Origin: Campylobacteraceae bacterium
GTDB taxonomy: Bacteria; Campylobacterota; Campylobacteria; Campylobacterales; Sulfurovaceae
Length of the DNA stretch: 14,648 bases
Direction: 5' to 3'
Assembly (NCBI GenBank): GCA_027066355.1
Contig: JAMONW010000073.1
Coordinates: 1-14,648, forward strand
The position numbers were made by a program, and so were the translations under genes. The notes beneath the pieces were generated by a model. It made no database searches and was not told where the DNA came from. It saw only the letters and a list, made by a program, of their open reading frames with translations. Shown piece after piece: positions 1-6,689 of this stretch. Position 1 is the first letter of the stretch. Every line of letters begins with the position of its first letter.

Positions 1-832
1 TGCAATTGTTGTAAATGGTGGTGGTTTTGGTGCAAGATTTGTGCAAATTTGCCAAACGCATAAAATTCCTCATACAAACTTTGAAGTTAGCAATACCAAT
101 TTAAGCAATATCAAGCAATTAGCACCAAAAGGTGATTACACTAGCTTAGTTGTAAATGCTCACGAAACATCAGTTGGACACCTCTATAATTTAGATGCTA
201 TGGGTCAATATGCAAAAGAGAATAATCTATTTTTTATTGTAGATGCAATCTCTATGCTTGTAACTGACCCTCTTGATATGCAAAAGCAAAATATTGATGT
301 TGTAATTGCCTCTAGCCAAAAAGGTTTAGCCCTGCCTCCTGGGCTTACTATGGTAATTTTATCACCAAAAGCAATTAAAAGAGTTCAAGATATTGATAAT
401 TTATACTTTAATTTTAAAGATTACCTAGAAAATGGTGAGCGTGGACAAACACCATACACACCAGCAGTTACAATTATGCTACAACTTCAAGCAAGATTAA
501 ATCAAATAAAAAGAGAGGGAGGAGTAGCTCAAAGCATTGCTAAAGCAAAAGAGATTGCTGAGTATTTTAGAGAAGCAATTAAGCCTCTGCCACTAGAGTT
601 TTATACCCCATATATGCCAAATGCAATGACAACACTAACTCCAACAGATGGTAAAAATGCAATGGATATTGTGCAAGATTTGCAAGAGCAATACAAAGTT
701 ATGGTTTGCCCAAATGGTGGAGAGCAAAGAGATATAATCTTTAGAGTTTCACATATGGGAGATATGAACAAAGAGTATGTAGATGTTTTAATTAATGCAA
801 TGTTTGATTACTATAATCAAAAGAGGGTTTAA
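1..832 (+). CDS. Class V aminotransferase, probable 2-aminoethylphosphonate transaminase (5' truncated by window edge)
   Basis: A PLP-dependent fold-type I aminotransferase whose reading frame is open from base 2, so the start lies outside the window; the GTG at 41 is internal. Visible signatures are HETSVGHLYNL, the VDAIS aspartate that contacts the PLP ring nitrogen, and the ASSQKGLALPPG motif whose lysine (codon 320-322) should form the Schiff base. The motif set ETSxGxLYNL, SSQKGLxLPPGL and ERGQTPYTPA is what I recall from AEP transaminases linked or fused to CTP:phosphonate cytidylyltransferases; related alanine-glyoxylate enzymes share part of it. It would interconvert phosphonoacetaldehyde and 2-aminoethylphosphonate. 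The stop codon abuts the ATG of licD, so the two are probably co-translated and may feed one glycan-decoration pathway. Class assignment is firm; the AEP substrate is inferred from motifs and from the LicD neighbour. Confidence 0.8.
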   Translation, partial: AIVVNGGGFGARFVQICQTHKIPHTNFEVSNTNLSNIKQLAPKGDYTSLVVNAHETSVGHLYNLDAMGQYAKENNLFFIVDAISMLVTDPLDMQKQNIDVVIASSQKGLALPPGLTMVILSPKAIKRVQDIDNLYFNFKDYLENGERGQTPYTPAVTIMLQLQARLNQIKREGGVAQSIAKAKEIAEYFREAIKPLPLEFYTPYMPNAMTTLTPTDGKNAMDIVQDLQEQYKVMVCPNGGEQRDIIFRVSHMGDMNKEYVDVLINAMFDYYNQKRV

Positions 833-1606
833 ATGGCAATAGATTTAAAGATTTTGCGAAAGGCTCAACTAATTATGCTCAAAATGCTTATTGAGTTTGA
901 TGAAATTTGTAAAAAATATAACTTAAATTATTGGCTTGATAGTGGCACTCTTTTAGGAGCAGTGCGACACAAAGGTTTTATTCCTTGGGATGATGATATT
1001 GATATATCTATGCCAATAGAAGATTACTATCGTTTTAAAGAGATTGCTCAAAAAGAGTTATCTAGCTCTATCTTTTTTCAAACTAAAAAGAGTGATAAAG
1101 AGTTTAAATTTGATTATATAAAGCTACGCTCAAATAGAGCAAAAATTATTGAATTTCATGAAAACAACAAAGATATAAAGTATCATCAAGGTATATTTGT
1201 TGATATTTTTCCTATGATTACCTTGCCAAATGAAACATTTTATAAAGAGTTTTATGATGATATTTTTGCACTAATTCGCAAAGTTTCAGCTGTTAGTTTG
1301 CATACACCAAATGGAATCTCACATCCAACCCAAAGGGCTAAACTAATTGAAGCTATTAACTCTTTGCATCAAGGTTGGAGCAATAAAGATTTAAAAGTTG
1401 CCTATGGTGGGCAAATGCCAGATTTAAGTGCTTGGTTTGATATTGATAAAATATTTCCACTATCTAAAATTGAGTTTGAAGGCAAACTCTTTAATGCACC
1501 AAATAATCCACACCACTATCTTGAGAATATTTATAGCTTTAATTATATGGAGTTACCACCTAAAGATGCCAGAAAAACTCATGCAAAAGATGTTATAATT
1601 ACTTAA
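833..1606 (+). CDS. LicD-family phosphotransferase
   Basis: A 257-residue protein of the LicD/FKTN nucleotidyltransferase-fold family, which transfers phosphocholine or related groups from a CDP-activated donor to glycans. The diagnostic segment lies at residues 34-58: WLDSGTLLGAVRHKGFIPWD followed by DDIDI, containing the metal-binding aspartates. A second conserved region, KIFPLSKIEFEG then NAPNNPHHYLENIY, lies near the C-terminus. There is no signal peptide or membrane segment, so it should act at the cytoplasmic face. The ATG directly follows the TAA of the aminotransferase, with an AGAGGG ribosome-binding site inside the upstream gene. With an AEP-transaminase-like neighbour, the transferred group may be 2-aminoethylphosphonate rather than choline; this is inference. 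The acceptor glycan cannot be read from the sequence. Confidence 0.88.
   Translation: MAIDLKILRKAQLIMLKMLIEFDEICKKYNLNYWLDSGTLLGAVRHKGFIPWDDDIDISMPIEDYYRFKEIAQKELSSSIFFQTKKSDKEFKFDYIKLRSNRAKIIEFHENNKDIKYHQGIFVDIFPMITLPNETFYKEFYDDIFALIRKVSAVSLHTPNGISHPTQRAKLIEAINSLHQGWSNKDLKVAYGGQMPDLSAWFDIDKIFPLSKIEFEGKLFNAPNNPHHYLENIYSFNYMELPPKDARKTHAKDVIIT
1591..1599 (+). promoter_or_regulatory. Extended -10 promoter for the lipoprotein gene
   Basis: TG-t-TATAAT, a perfect extended -10, lies in the last codons of licD. The transcription start would be near 1606 and the leader about 15 nt, ending in an AAAGGGGGA ribosome-binding site before the ATG at 1622. No convincing -35 is present, as is common in Campylobacterota promoters. 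It suggests the lipoprotein can be expressed independently of licD. Confidence 0.5.
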
Positions 1607-1621
1607 AATAAAGGGGGATTT

Positions 1622-2125
1622 ATGAAAAAATTACTACTACTGTTTATTGTGATTTTTATTAGTAGTTGCGCCACTTCTAAACCGCAACCTCAACTTACTC
1701 AAGCTCAAATAGAGAGAAATATTGTAGGTAAATGGCACTCAAGTTATAAAAAAGTTGCTAAAGATGGAGTTCAAATAAGTGTTGATCAAAGTGTAGATTT
1801 TAAGAAAAACCATATTTTAACTACAAATCAATATACATATTTTAGGGATAAAAATGGTAAATTAATTGGTTCATTTTTAATTAAAGAGAGAGCATCTTGG
1901 AAAATTTATGGCAATAAATTAGCAACACTATTTTTAAGTTGCAAAACCATAGTTTTAAAGCAACCCAAAACTGCTAAATTAGAGTTTGTTAGCAATATTA
2001 TGAAAGATGCATGTAAATATGCAAATAGTGATCTTAAGGCAAAAACAGCAGCTTATACAGAAGTTAAAAATATAAATAGTAAATTTATACTCTTAAAGGG
2101 TATAAAATTTGTTAAAATTAAATAG
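1622..2125 (+). CDS. Small lipoprotein with lipocalin-like start
   Basis: A 167-residue predicted lipoprotein of unknown function. The N-terminus is MKK plus a hydrophobic stretch ending in the lipobox ISSC, giving Cys16 as the lipidation site. A polar linker (about residues 17-32) follows, then a domain opening with NIVGKWHSSY, resembling the first strand of lipocalin-like proteins (GxW), and alternating beta-type segments to the end. It has a strong ribosome-binding site (AAAGGGGGA), a 15-nt gap after licD and its own extended -10 promoter. It converges with the gene at 2128-2811 with only two bases between stop codons. It is probably anchored in the outer or inner membrane facing the periplasm. 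The lipoprotein call is firm; the lipocalin resemblance is weak, resting on a short motif. Confidence 0.8.
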   Translation: MKKLLLLFIVIFISSCATSKPQPQLTQAQIERNIVGKWHSSYKKVAKDGVQISVDQSVDFKKNHILTTNQYTYFRDKNGKLIGSFLIKERASWKIYGNKLATLFLSCKTIVLKQPKTAKLEFVSNIMKDACKYANSDLKAKTAAYTEVKNINSKFILLKGIKFVKIK

Positions 2126-2127
2126 AG

Positions 2128-2811
2128 CTAAGCCCTACCAATATGGGGCATATTGCCTATTTGGTTTATTAATTGTGATAGCTTTGAGCTAATACTATTA
2201 TTTCTACTACTCTTGAATTTTACTTCTTTTACTTTTTTTGATTGTTTAATATTTAAACTCTTAATAAATATTGGTAGATTTAGCAACTTTTCTATAGATA
2301 ATCTCTTTTTTAATATAGTTTCATTCTCTTTTTCTCTATCTATACTATGCATTAAATATAACTCTTTTATATCTAAATTGCTATGCTTATGAATATAGAT
2401 TTTATCCATTTTTCTTTTATCTATTTGCTTAACAAAACGCGTTGAAAGGGTGTAGTTTCCACTTCTATAGAGTGTAACAAAAAAGTAATTTACTGCCAAA
2501 GAGTTTCCAATTTTATAAACTTCTAAAAATGCGTGAATTCCATCAACAACACTGTAGTAGTAAAACTTATAGTTTTGCACTCTTGAATTTTTTTTATTAA
2601 TAGTTAATATATCTCTTCTTACAAAGCCTTTTTTATATAAAAACTTTTCATACTGCGCTATCTCTACTAAAATATCTTGCTCTATATCTCTAGGCTCTAT
2701 TTCAGAGATATTGCTATTTTGATCTTTTTTAGAAAATAGCGCCATATCAAACAATAAATATATAAAAACTATTAACCCAATTATAAATATAAAAGATAAT
2801 AAATATACCAT
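2128..2811 (-). CDS. Membrane-anchored protein of unknown function, short paralogue of the 10054-11784 product
   Basis: A 227-residue protein I do not recognise. Residues 1-21 form one hydrophobic segment, followed by a charged region. Residues 46-97 (EQDILVEIAQYEKFLYKKGF, then RRD, YKFYYYSVVDGIHAFLEV) and 139-176 (IHKHSNLDIKELYLMHSIDR and KKRLSIEKLL) match, in order and spacing, the N-terminal half of the product of 10054-11784, so the two are paralogues. The C-terminus is basic and serine-rich and ends near NNSISSKLSQL, which also has a counterpart (EDSIFSKLNSI). It lacks the second membrane segment, SUKH-like domain and HEAT-like tail of the long form. It is either a short-form paralogue or a copy cut down by recombination, but nothing in the reading frame looks broken. 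The ribosome-binding site is weak (AAGAG, about 10 nt from the ATG). Confidence 0.7.
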   Translation of the reverse strand: MVYLLSFIFIIGLIVFIYLLFDMALFSKKDQNSNISEIEPRDIEQDILVEIAQYEKFLYKKGFVRRDILTINKKNSRVQNYKFYYYSVVDGIHAFLEVYKIGNSLAVNYFFVTLYRSGNYTLSTRFVKQIDKRKMDKIYIHKHSNLDIKELYLMHSIDREKENETILKKRLSIEKLLNLPIFIKSLNIKQSKKVKEVKFKSSRNNSISSKLSQLINQIGNMPHIGRA

Positions 2812-2831
2812 AATATAACTCTTTTTTATAA

Positions 2832-2844
2832 ATTATACATTATA
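2832..2844 (-). promoter_or_regulatory. Candidate -10 elements for the 2128-2811 gene
   Basis: In the 94-nt AT-rich gap upstream of this gene, the minus strand carries two TATAAT hexamers (2844-2839 and 2837-2832), the second directly preceded by TG. Start-site distances of about 14-20 nt from the ATG at 2811 are plausible. The composition is so AT-rich that chance matches are likely. I see nothing else in this gap. Confidence 0.3.
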
Positions 2845-2905
2845 TATACACAAATAATACTTAAAAACATACATATAATGGGAATATTTTAGTCATTATT
2901 TCAAT

Positions 2906-3352
2906 TTACCTATAATCATCTATATCTATATCTCTTTTAATAACCTTTGCTGGAATACCAACTGCTACCGAGTTTGGTGGAATATCAGTTGTTACAACTG
3001 CATTTGCACCAATTACACAATTTTTGCCAACTTTAACACCACCAATAATTACTACACCTGCCGATATTTTTGTATTATCTCCTATAACTGGTGCATCAAG
3101 TGATTTACCATTATCACCAATAGATACATTTTGATGAATAATTACATTATTGCCTATAACTGCTTTGCTATTTATAACTACACCTATTCCACCAGAGAGC
3201 ATCCAAACATCTTTGCCAAACTTTGCTCCCATACCAATATAAGAGCCAAAAACAACTCTTATAAAATATTGAATAACTTTTGGCAATATTGGAACTTTTA
3301 AACTATATAGCCTATACCCAATGCCATAAATAAACAAAACTAAACGACTCAT
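2906..3352 (-). CDS. LbH (hexapeptide-repeat) acyltransferase, serine acetyltransferase-like
   Basis: A 148-residue left-handed beta-helix acyltransferase of the serine O-acetyltransferase-like subgroup. Hexapeptide repeats run from about residue 40 to 130 (for example AVIGNNVIIHQNVSIG, PVIGDNTKISAGVVIIGGVK, GKNCVIGANAVV), followed by the typical PPNSVAVGIPAKVIKR closing turn. His73 in IIHQNVSIG matches the catalytic histidine of this subgroup. The protein is short compared with true CysE (about 210-270 residues) and lacks its N-terminal helical domain, so it more likely acts on a sugar or carbohydrate precursor than on serine. It lies 7 nt downstream of the acyl carrier protein gene and is probably the transferase that uses that carrier's cargo, an inference from gene order. 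No membrane segment is evident. Confidence 0.85.
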   Translation of the reverse strand: MSRLVLFIYGIGYRLYSLKVPILPKVIQYFIRVVFGSYIGMGAKFGKDVWMLSGGIGVVINSKAVIGNNVIIHQNVSIGDNGKSLDAPVIGDNTKISAGVVIIGGVKVGKNCVIGANAVVTTDIPPNSVAVGIPAKVIKRDIDIDDYR

Positions 3353-3359
3353 ATCTACT

Positions 3360-3599
3360 CTAAAGTTTTTTAAGTATTACATCAGCCATAGCTCCAACAT
3401 CTTCCAAATCTTGAAGCTCTGCTAAATCAAATTTAATATTAAAACTCTTCTCTATAGCACTCATTAAGCTAATATTATTAAACGAATCCCACTCATCAAT
3501 ATCATCAGCATCACTATCTTCTCTTATTACAATAGTATCATCATCAAACACATCTCTAAATATATCTTGTAATTTATTTAAAATCTCCTCTTTGTTCAT
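3360..3599 (-). CDS. Acyl (or aminoacyl) carrier protein
   Basis: A 79-residue acidic helical protein with the size and shape of an acyl carrier protein. The 4'-phosphopantetheine attachment serine is Ser39 in EWDSFNNISLM, matching the DS(L/F) motif at the start of helix II. It differs from the fatty-acid ACP (no DSLDTVE) and resembles stand-alone carriers paired with adenylation enzymes, such as DltC, AlmF or small NRPS-like carriers. Its ATG overlaps the stop codon of the adenylation gene by one base (TAATG), with an AAGGAG ribosome-binding site inside that gene, indicating translational coupling. It should therefore be loaded by the product of 3599-5002. A phosphopantetheinyl transferase is not in this window. 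Confidence 0.9.
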   Translation of the reverse strand: MNKEEILNKLQDIFRDVFDDDTIVIREDSDADDIDEWDSFNNISLMSAIEKSFNIKFDLAELQDLEDVGAMADVILKKL

Positions 3600-5002
3600 T
3601 ATATCTCCTTTTCTAAAAAATTATTTTTTAATGTTTTTTTACATATCTTTCCAGAATTATTTAATGGAAATTTATCTACTATTTTTATCTGTTTTGGTAT
3701 TTGATAACTTGGCATAAACTCTCTTAAATCTTTTTTTATCTCTTTTGTAGAAACTTTATCTTTGCTATTTAAAATAATATATGCTATTAAATCATTTTCA
3801 CCCTCTTGATTATCTACTGCTATTGTTGCTACATTACTTATATAATCAAGCATTAATATATATGAATCGATATCTGATAAATTAACTCTATAACCAACTG
3901 TTTTTACTGTATCATCTTTTCTTCCAACTATAAAGTAGTTCTCTCTTTTATCTTTAAACACTACATCACCACTTTTATAGTATCTTTTGCCTTCAATATC
4001 TACTATAACCTCTTTGGTTTTTTCTGGATTATTTAGATACTCTTGCATCAACTGCTTACCACCAATTAACAACTCTTCATCTACTACAATAAACTCATTA
4101 CCTCTAAAAGGTTTGCCAATTGTTACATTATTGTTATGCAAATCAATATCTTCATCAAAACTTAACTTATGAATAGAGCAGTATATTGTAGCCTCTGTTG
4201 GTCCATAAAAGTTATAAATATTACAATTTGGCAATCTCTCTTTAAAGGCATAATATAAATTATTTGGAAACCTTGCACCCCCAAGCATAATATGCTTTAA
4301 AGAGGATAGATTTGCCTTTTCATAAACTTCATCACTCATTATCATAGAGTAGTTATAAGGCACTGTCGAGTGGGTTGTAATTTGATACCTCTCTATCTCA
4401 TAAAGCATCTTAAATACATTATTTCTAAAATCACTTATATATAAAGATAGATTTTTTGCTAAAAATAGCGATACATCCACCCAAAAAATATCAAATGTAA
4501 AGTCTGTAGTTAATAAAACCCTATCACTGTTATTAATATCTTTAAAGTAATCATCACTCCATTGTAAAAAGTTTACATAAGCCTCTCTTTTTATCTTTAC
4601 ACCCTTTGGAATGCCAGTTGTGCCTGATGTAAATATGATATAAAGTATTTCATTCTCAAAATGCTCACTACTATCTTCAATTTTTGAAAAATCTATATCC
4701 TCCTCTTTTATCACAAAACACCCAGAGAGTTCTACTATCTGCCCTATTCTCTTCTCTGGCCACTCTTTATTTAAAGGAATAAAAGTAATACCAACAGAAA
4801 TAGCGGCTAATATTGTCAATAAGTATCTATAATCTTTATCAAAATTTATAGCTACTATATCTTTATTTGTATAATTAGATATTAAATAGTTTTTAATAGC
4901 TCTATACTCATCTATTAATACTTTACTATCTACTAACTCACCACTTTTGTTATGTATTTTTGAATTTTTAATTCTAGTCTCTGTTAAATTGTGTAAATAC
5001 AT
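3599..5002 (-). CDS. Stand-alone adenylation enzyme (AMP-binding, DltA/AlmE-like)
   Basis: A 467-residue ANL-superfamily enzyme expected to activate a carboxylic acid with ATP and load it on the downstream carrier protein. Core motifs appear in order: A3 phosphate loop IIFTSGTTGIPKG (122-134), FTFDIFWVD (168-176), A5 NFYGPTEATIY (264-274), A7 YKSGD (342-346), A8 GRKDDTVKTVGYRV (360-373) and the A10 lysine Lys452 in NNSGK. Asp171 lies where NRPS and DltA adenylation domains place the aspartate that holds the substrate alpha-amino group, which favours an amino-acid substrate over a fatty acid. It is slightly shorter than DltA (about 500 residues). The ATG follows an AGGGAG ribosome-binding site (5014-5009) and a candidate promoter at 5035-5027. 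It is first in a coupled three-gene unit with the carrier and an LbH acyltransferase. The actual substrate is not determinable here. Confidence 0.9.
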   Translation of the reverse strand: MYLHNLTETRIKNSKIHNKSGELVDSKVLIDEYRAIKNYLISNYTNKDIVAINFDKDYRYLLTILAAISVGITFIPLNKEWPEKRIGQIVELSGCFVIKEEDIDFSKIEDSSEHFENEILYIIFTSGTTGIPKGVKIKREAYVNFLQWSDDYFKDINNSDRVLLTTDFTFDIFWVDVSLFLAKNLSLYISDFRNNVFKMLYEIERYQITTHSTVPYNYSMIMSDEVYEKANLSSLKHIMLGGARFPNNLYYAFKERLPNCNIYNFYGPTEATIYCSIHKLSFDEDIDLHNNNVTIGKPFRGNEFIVVDEELLIGGKQLMQEYLNNPEKTKEVIVDIEGKRYYKSGDVVFKDKRENYFIVGRKDDTVKTVGYRVNLSDIDSYILMLDYISNVATIAVDNQEGENDLIAYIILNSKDKVSTKEIKKDLREFMPSYQIPKQIKIVDKFPLNNSGKICKKTLKNNFLEKEI

Positions 5003-5026
5003 AAACTACTCCCTATTTTTGGAAAA

Positions 5027-5035
5027 ATTTTACCA
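5027..5035 (-). promoter_or_regulatory. Candidate extended -10 promoter for the adenylation/carrier/acyltransferase operon
   Basis: The minus strand reads TG-g-TAAAAT, one mismatch from TGnTATAAT, preceded by T-rich DNA. A start near 5021 would give a leader of about 18 nt that includes the AGGGAG ribosome-binding site. It lies in the short divergent region shared with the acyltransferase gene at 5156. Confidence 0.4.
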
Positions 5036-5103
5036 TAAAATATCTATATGTTTAAAAAAAATTTCAATTAGAAACAAAATATGAAAAATAAAAATTTTTT
5101 ATA

Positions 5104-5109
5104 TATAAT
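5104..5109 (+). promoter_or_regulatory. Candidate -10 for the 5156-6540 gene pair
   Basis: TATAAT sits in a TATATATAATA context just downstream of a T-run (AAAAATTTTTTAT). It would start transcription near 5116, about 40 nt before the ATG at 5156. If real, it rules out the upstream ATG at 5081 as the start of translation. Confidence 0.4.
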
Positions 5110-5155
5110 AGCACAAATAAACCCAATTAATGCAGTATTTATCAAGGAATATAAG

Positions 5156-5797
5156 ATGAAAGATAAAATAAAGTTTTTTATAGCAGCATTTATCTCAATA
5201 ATGCCTTTAAACATACTTAGAGTAACACTATACAAAACTATCTTTGGATATAAAATAAAAAACTCCAAAATAGGCTTTGGAACAATTATAAATATAGAGG
5301 ATTGTGAAGTTAATAACGCTTTTATAGGTAAATTAAATCTATTTACTGGTCCTTTTAGGCTAAAAATTGGTGCAAATAGTGCAATTGGCTTTGGAAACAC
5401 CTTTAGATGTGGGAAATGGACAACCAATAAAGAGTTTGAAGCAATGAACTTCAAAAGAACTTTTGAACTTGGAGAATCTGTATCTATAGATAATAAGCAC
5501 TACTTTGATATCTCTGGTTTAATAAAAATAGGAGATAAAACATTTATAAGTGGCAATAGCTCACAATTTTGGACACATGGTGGAGATAAAAAAGATAATG
5601 ATATAATAATTGGTAAAAACTGCTATATTGGAACTGCTGTAAAATTTTCACCAGGTAGTTTAATAGCTGATGATTCAATAGTTGCAATGGGTAGCATTAT
5701 TTCAAAAAAATATAAAAAGCCAAATAGCTTAATTTCGCCTCCTGCTATGCGCGTTTTACAATTTCCAGAAGGTGCTAATCCACTATTTAATAGATAA
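5156..5797 (+). CDS. LbH acyltransferase (maltose/galactoside acetyltransferase-like)
   Basis: A 213-residue left-handed beta-helix acyltransferase. An N-terminal amphipathic stretch (about residues 5-30) precedes hexapeptide repeats (KIGFGTIINIEDCEV, LKIGANSAIGFG, IIIGKNCYIGTAVKFSPGSL), with His141 in FWTHGG at the position of the catalytic histidine of sugar O-/N-acetyltransferases. The closing segment SIVAMGSIISKKYKKPNSLI is also typical of this class. I chose the ATG at 5156 because it has AAGGA seven bases upstream and follows a TATAAT at 5104. The in-frame ATG at 5081 would add 25 residues but has no ribosome-binding site and precedes that -10. It is 14 nt upstream of the PIG-L deacetylase gene and divergent from the adenylation operon. 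It likely acylates a sugar at the cytoplasmic face; donor and acceptor are unknown. Confidence 0.83.
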   Translation: MKDKIKFFIAAFISIMPLNILRVTLYKTIFGYKIKNSKIGFGTIINIEDCEVNNAFIGKLNLFTGPFRLKIGANSAIGFGNTFRCGKWTTNKEFEAMNFKRTFELGESVSIDNKHYFDISGLIKIGDKTFISGNSSQFWTHGGDKKDNDIIIGKNCYIGTAVKFSPGSLIADDSIVAMGSIISKKYKKPNSLISPPAMRVLQFPEGANPLFNR

Positions 5798-5811
5798 TTT
5801 TAGGAACTAAA

Positions 5812-6540
5812 ATGAAAAATTTTATAAAAAGATTTTTACTCAAAAGAGTATATCAAAAAGTTTACTCTTTTTATGGTGCTATAACAAATATAAATCCCAA
5901 AGCCCTAGAGCTAAATAAGAGTGATAGAGTATTAATTTTAGCTCCTCATGCAGACGATGAAGTTATTGGCTGTGGTGCTTTGCTTTTAAGATATCCAAAT
6001 TTATGTGATGTAACTGTTTTAACAGATGGAAGATATGGAGATAGCAATATTGAGCCAAGCAAAATGGCTGATATAAGAAGAGATGAATTTAAAAATGTGA
6101 TGGATAAAATTGGCATTAAAAACTACTCTATTTTAGATATTGAAGATAGTATGCTAAATGACTCTTATGATAAGTTTTCAAAAATTGATTTTAATAGCTA
6201 TAACTATATTTTTATTCCAAACAATCTCGATCAACACCCCGACCATAAAGCAGTATTTTCTCATATTTTAAGAGCTTATAGAGATGGGAAAATTGATAAA
6301 AATATAAATTTAGCTATGTATGAGGTGTGGGGTGCTTTGGCTCTAACAAATTTTTATATAGATTTTTCATATATGGTTAAAGATAAAAGAGAAGTTATAA
6401 ATATGCATAAATCACAAGTAAAAGATTACGACTATGCAACTAAAATTTTAGGTTTAAATAGCTACAGAGGATTAACTGCTTCAAATAAAGATTATGTAGA
6501 GAGCTACTTTATACTCCCCATAAAAGATTATAAATTTTAA
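5812..6540 (+). CDS. PIG-L/LmbE-family deacetylase
   Basis: A 242-residue member of the PIG-L (LmbE-like) family, zinc-dependent enzymes that remove N-acetyl groups from GlcNAc-type sugars or related small molecules. The first metal motif APHADDEVIGCG lies at residues 44-55 (His46, Asp48, Asp49) and the second, HPDHKAV, at 142-148 (His145). The N-terminal basic/hydrophobic segment (residues 1-25) may contact the membrane but is not a clear signal peptide. An AGGA ribosome-binding site precedes the ATG, and the gene is 14 nt downstream of the LbH acyltransferase. Removal of an acetyl group followed by re-acylation by a neighbouring LbH enzyme is an attractive joint role, though inferred. Family assignment is firm; the substrate is unknown. 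Confidence 0.9.
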   Translation: MKNFIKRFLLKRVYQKVYSFYGAITNINPKALELNKSDRVLILAPHADDEVIGCGALLLRYPNLCDVTVLTDGRYGDSNIEPSKMADIRRDEFKNVMDKIGIKNYSILDIEDSMLNDSYDKFSKIDFNSYNYIFIPNNLDQHPDHKAVFSHILRAYRDGKIDKNINLAMYEVWGALALTNFYIDFSYMVKDKREVINMHKSQVKDYDYATKILGLNSYRGLTASNKDYVESYFILPIKDYKF

Positions 6541-6584
6541 AATAGTATAAGAATAATCAACTCTTACTGAATTATCTGCTTTAT

Positions 6585-6657
6585 GCCGAGGTTGAAACCT
6601 CGGTTCCTTGCGCAGTGGTAATATTTTCTTATCTGGAAACAAGGTTTTAACCTTGCC
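6585..6657. repeat. Two palindromic units in inverted orientation (REPIN-like)
   Basis: In the 149-nt gap between convergent genes, 6585-6607 contains the hairpin CCGAGGT-tgaa-ACCTCGG followed by TTCC. Positions 6635-6657 contain GGAAA then CAAGGT-ttta-ACCTTG. The reverse complement of the second unit matches the first at 18 of 23 positions by my count, including both AGGTT/AACCT cores and the TTCC foot. Two similar short palindromes facing each other across a 27-nt spacer is the layout of REPINs (paired REP sequences mobilised by RAYT transposases). The hairpins may also help terminate transcription from either side, but neither has a strong T-run. Copy number elsewhere in the genome is unknown. 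Confidence 0.5.
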
Positions 6658-6689
6658 TAAAAATACTATCTCTTAAGAATTTGCTAACT

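Noticed and set aside
2139..2155. CAATATG-ggg-CATATTG stem at the convergent ends of the lipoprotein and 2128 genes, as a terminator
   Set aside because: The stem is A/T-rich with a 3-nt loop, lies inside the coding end of the minus-strand gene, and has no T-run on either side.
2153..2392. Plus-strand hydrophobic open frame opposite the 2128-2811 gene
   Set aside because: Its composition is the complement of lysine-rich codons in the minus-strand gene, and that gene is supported by its paralogue.
5081..5155. N-terminal extension of the LbH acyltransferase from the ATG at 5081
   Set aside because: There is no ribosome-binding site before 5081, a TATAAT lies inside the extension, and the ATG at 5156 has AAGGA at good spacing.
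5068..5454. Minus-strand open frame opposite the LbH acyltransferase start
   Set aside because: It lies antisense to a well-supported gene, has no ribosome-binding site, and its residues show no family motif.
6542..6669. ATAGTAT and ATACTAT near the two ends of the 6541-6689 gap, as terminal inverted repeats of a MITE
   Set aside because: Seven matching bases in AT-rich DNA are expected by chance, and no target-site duplication is visible.
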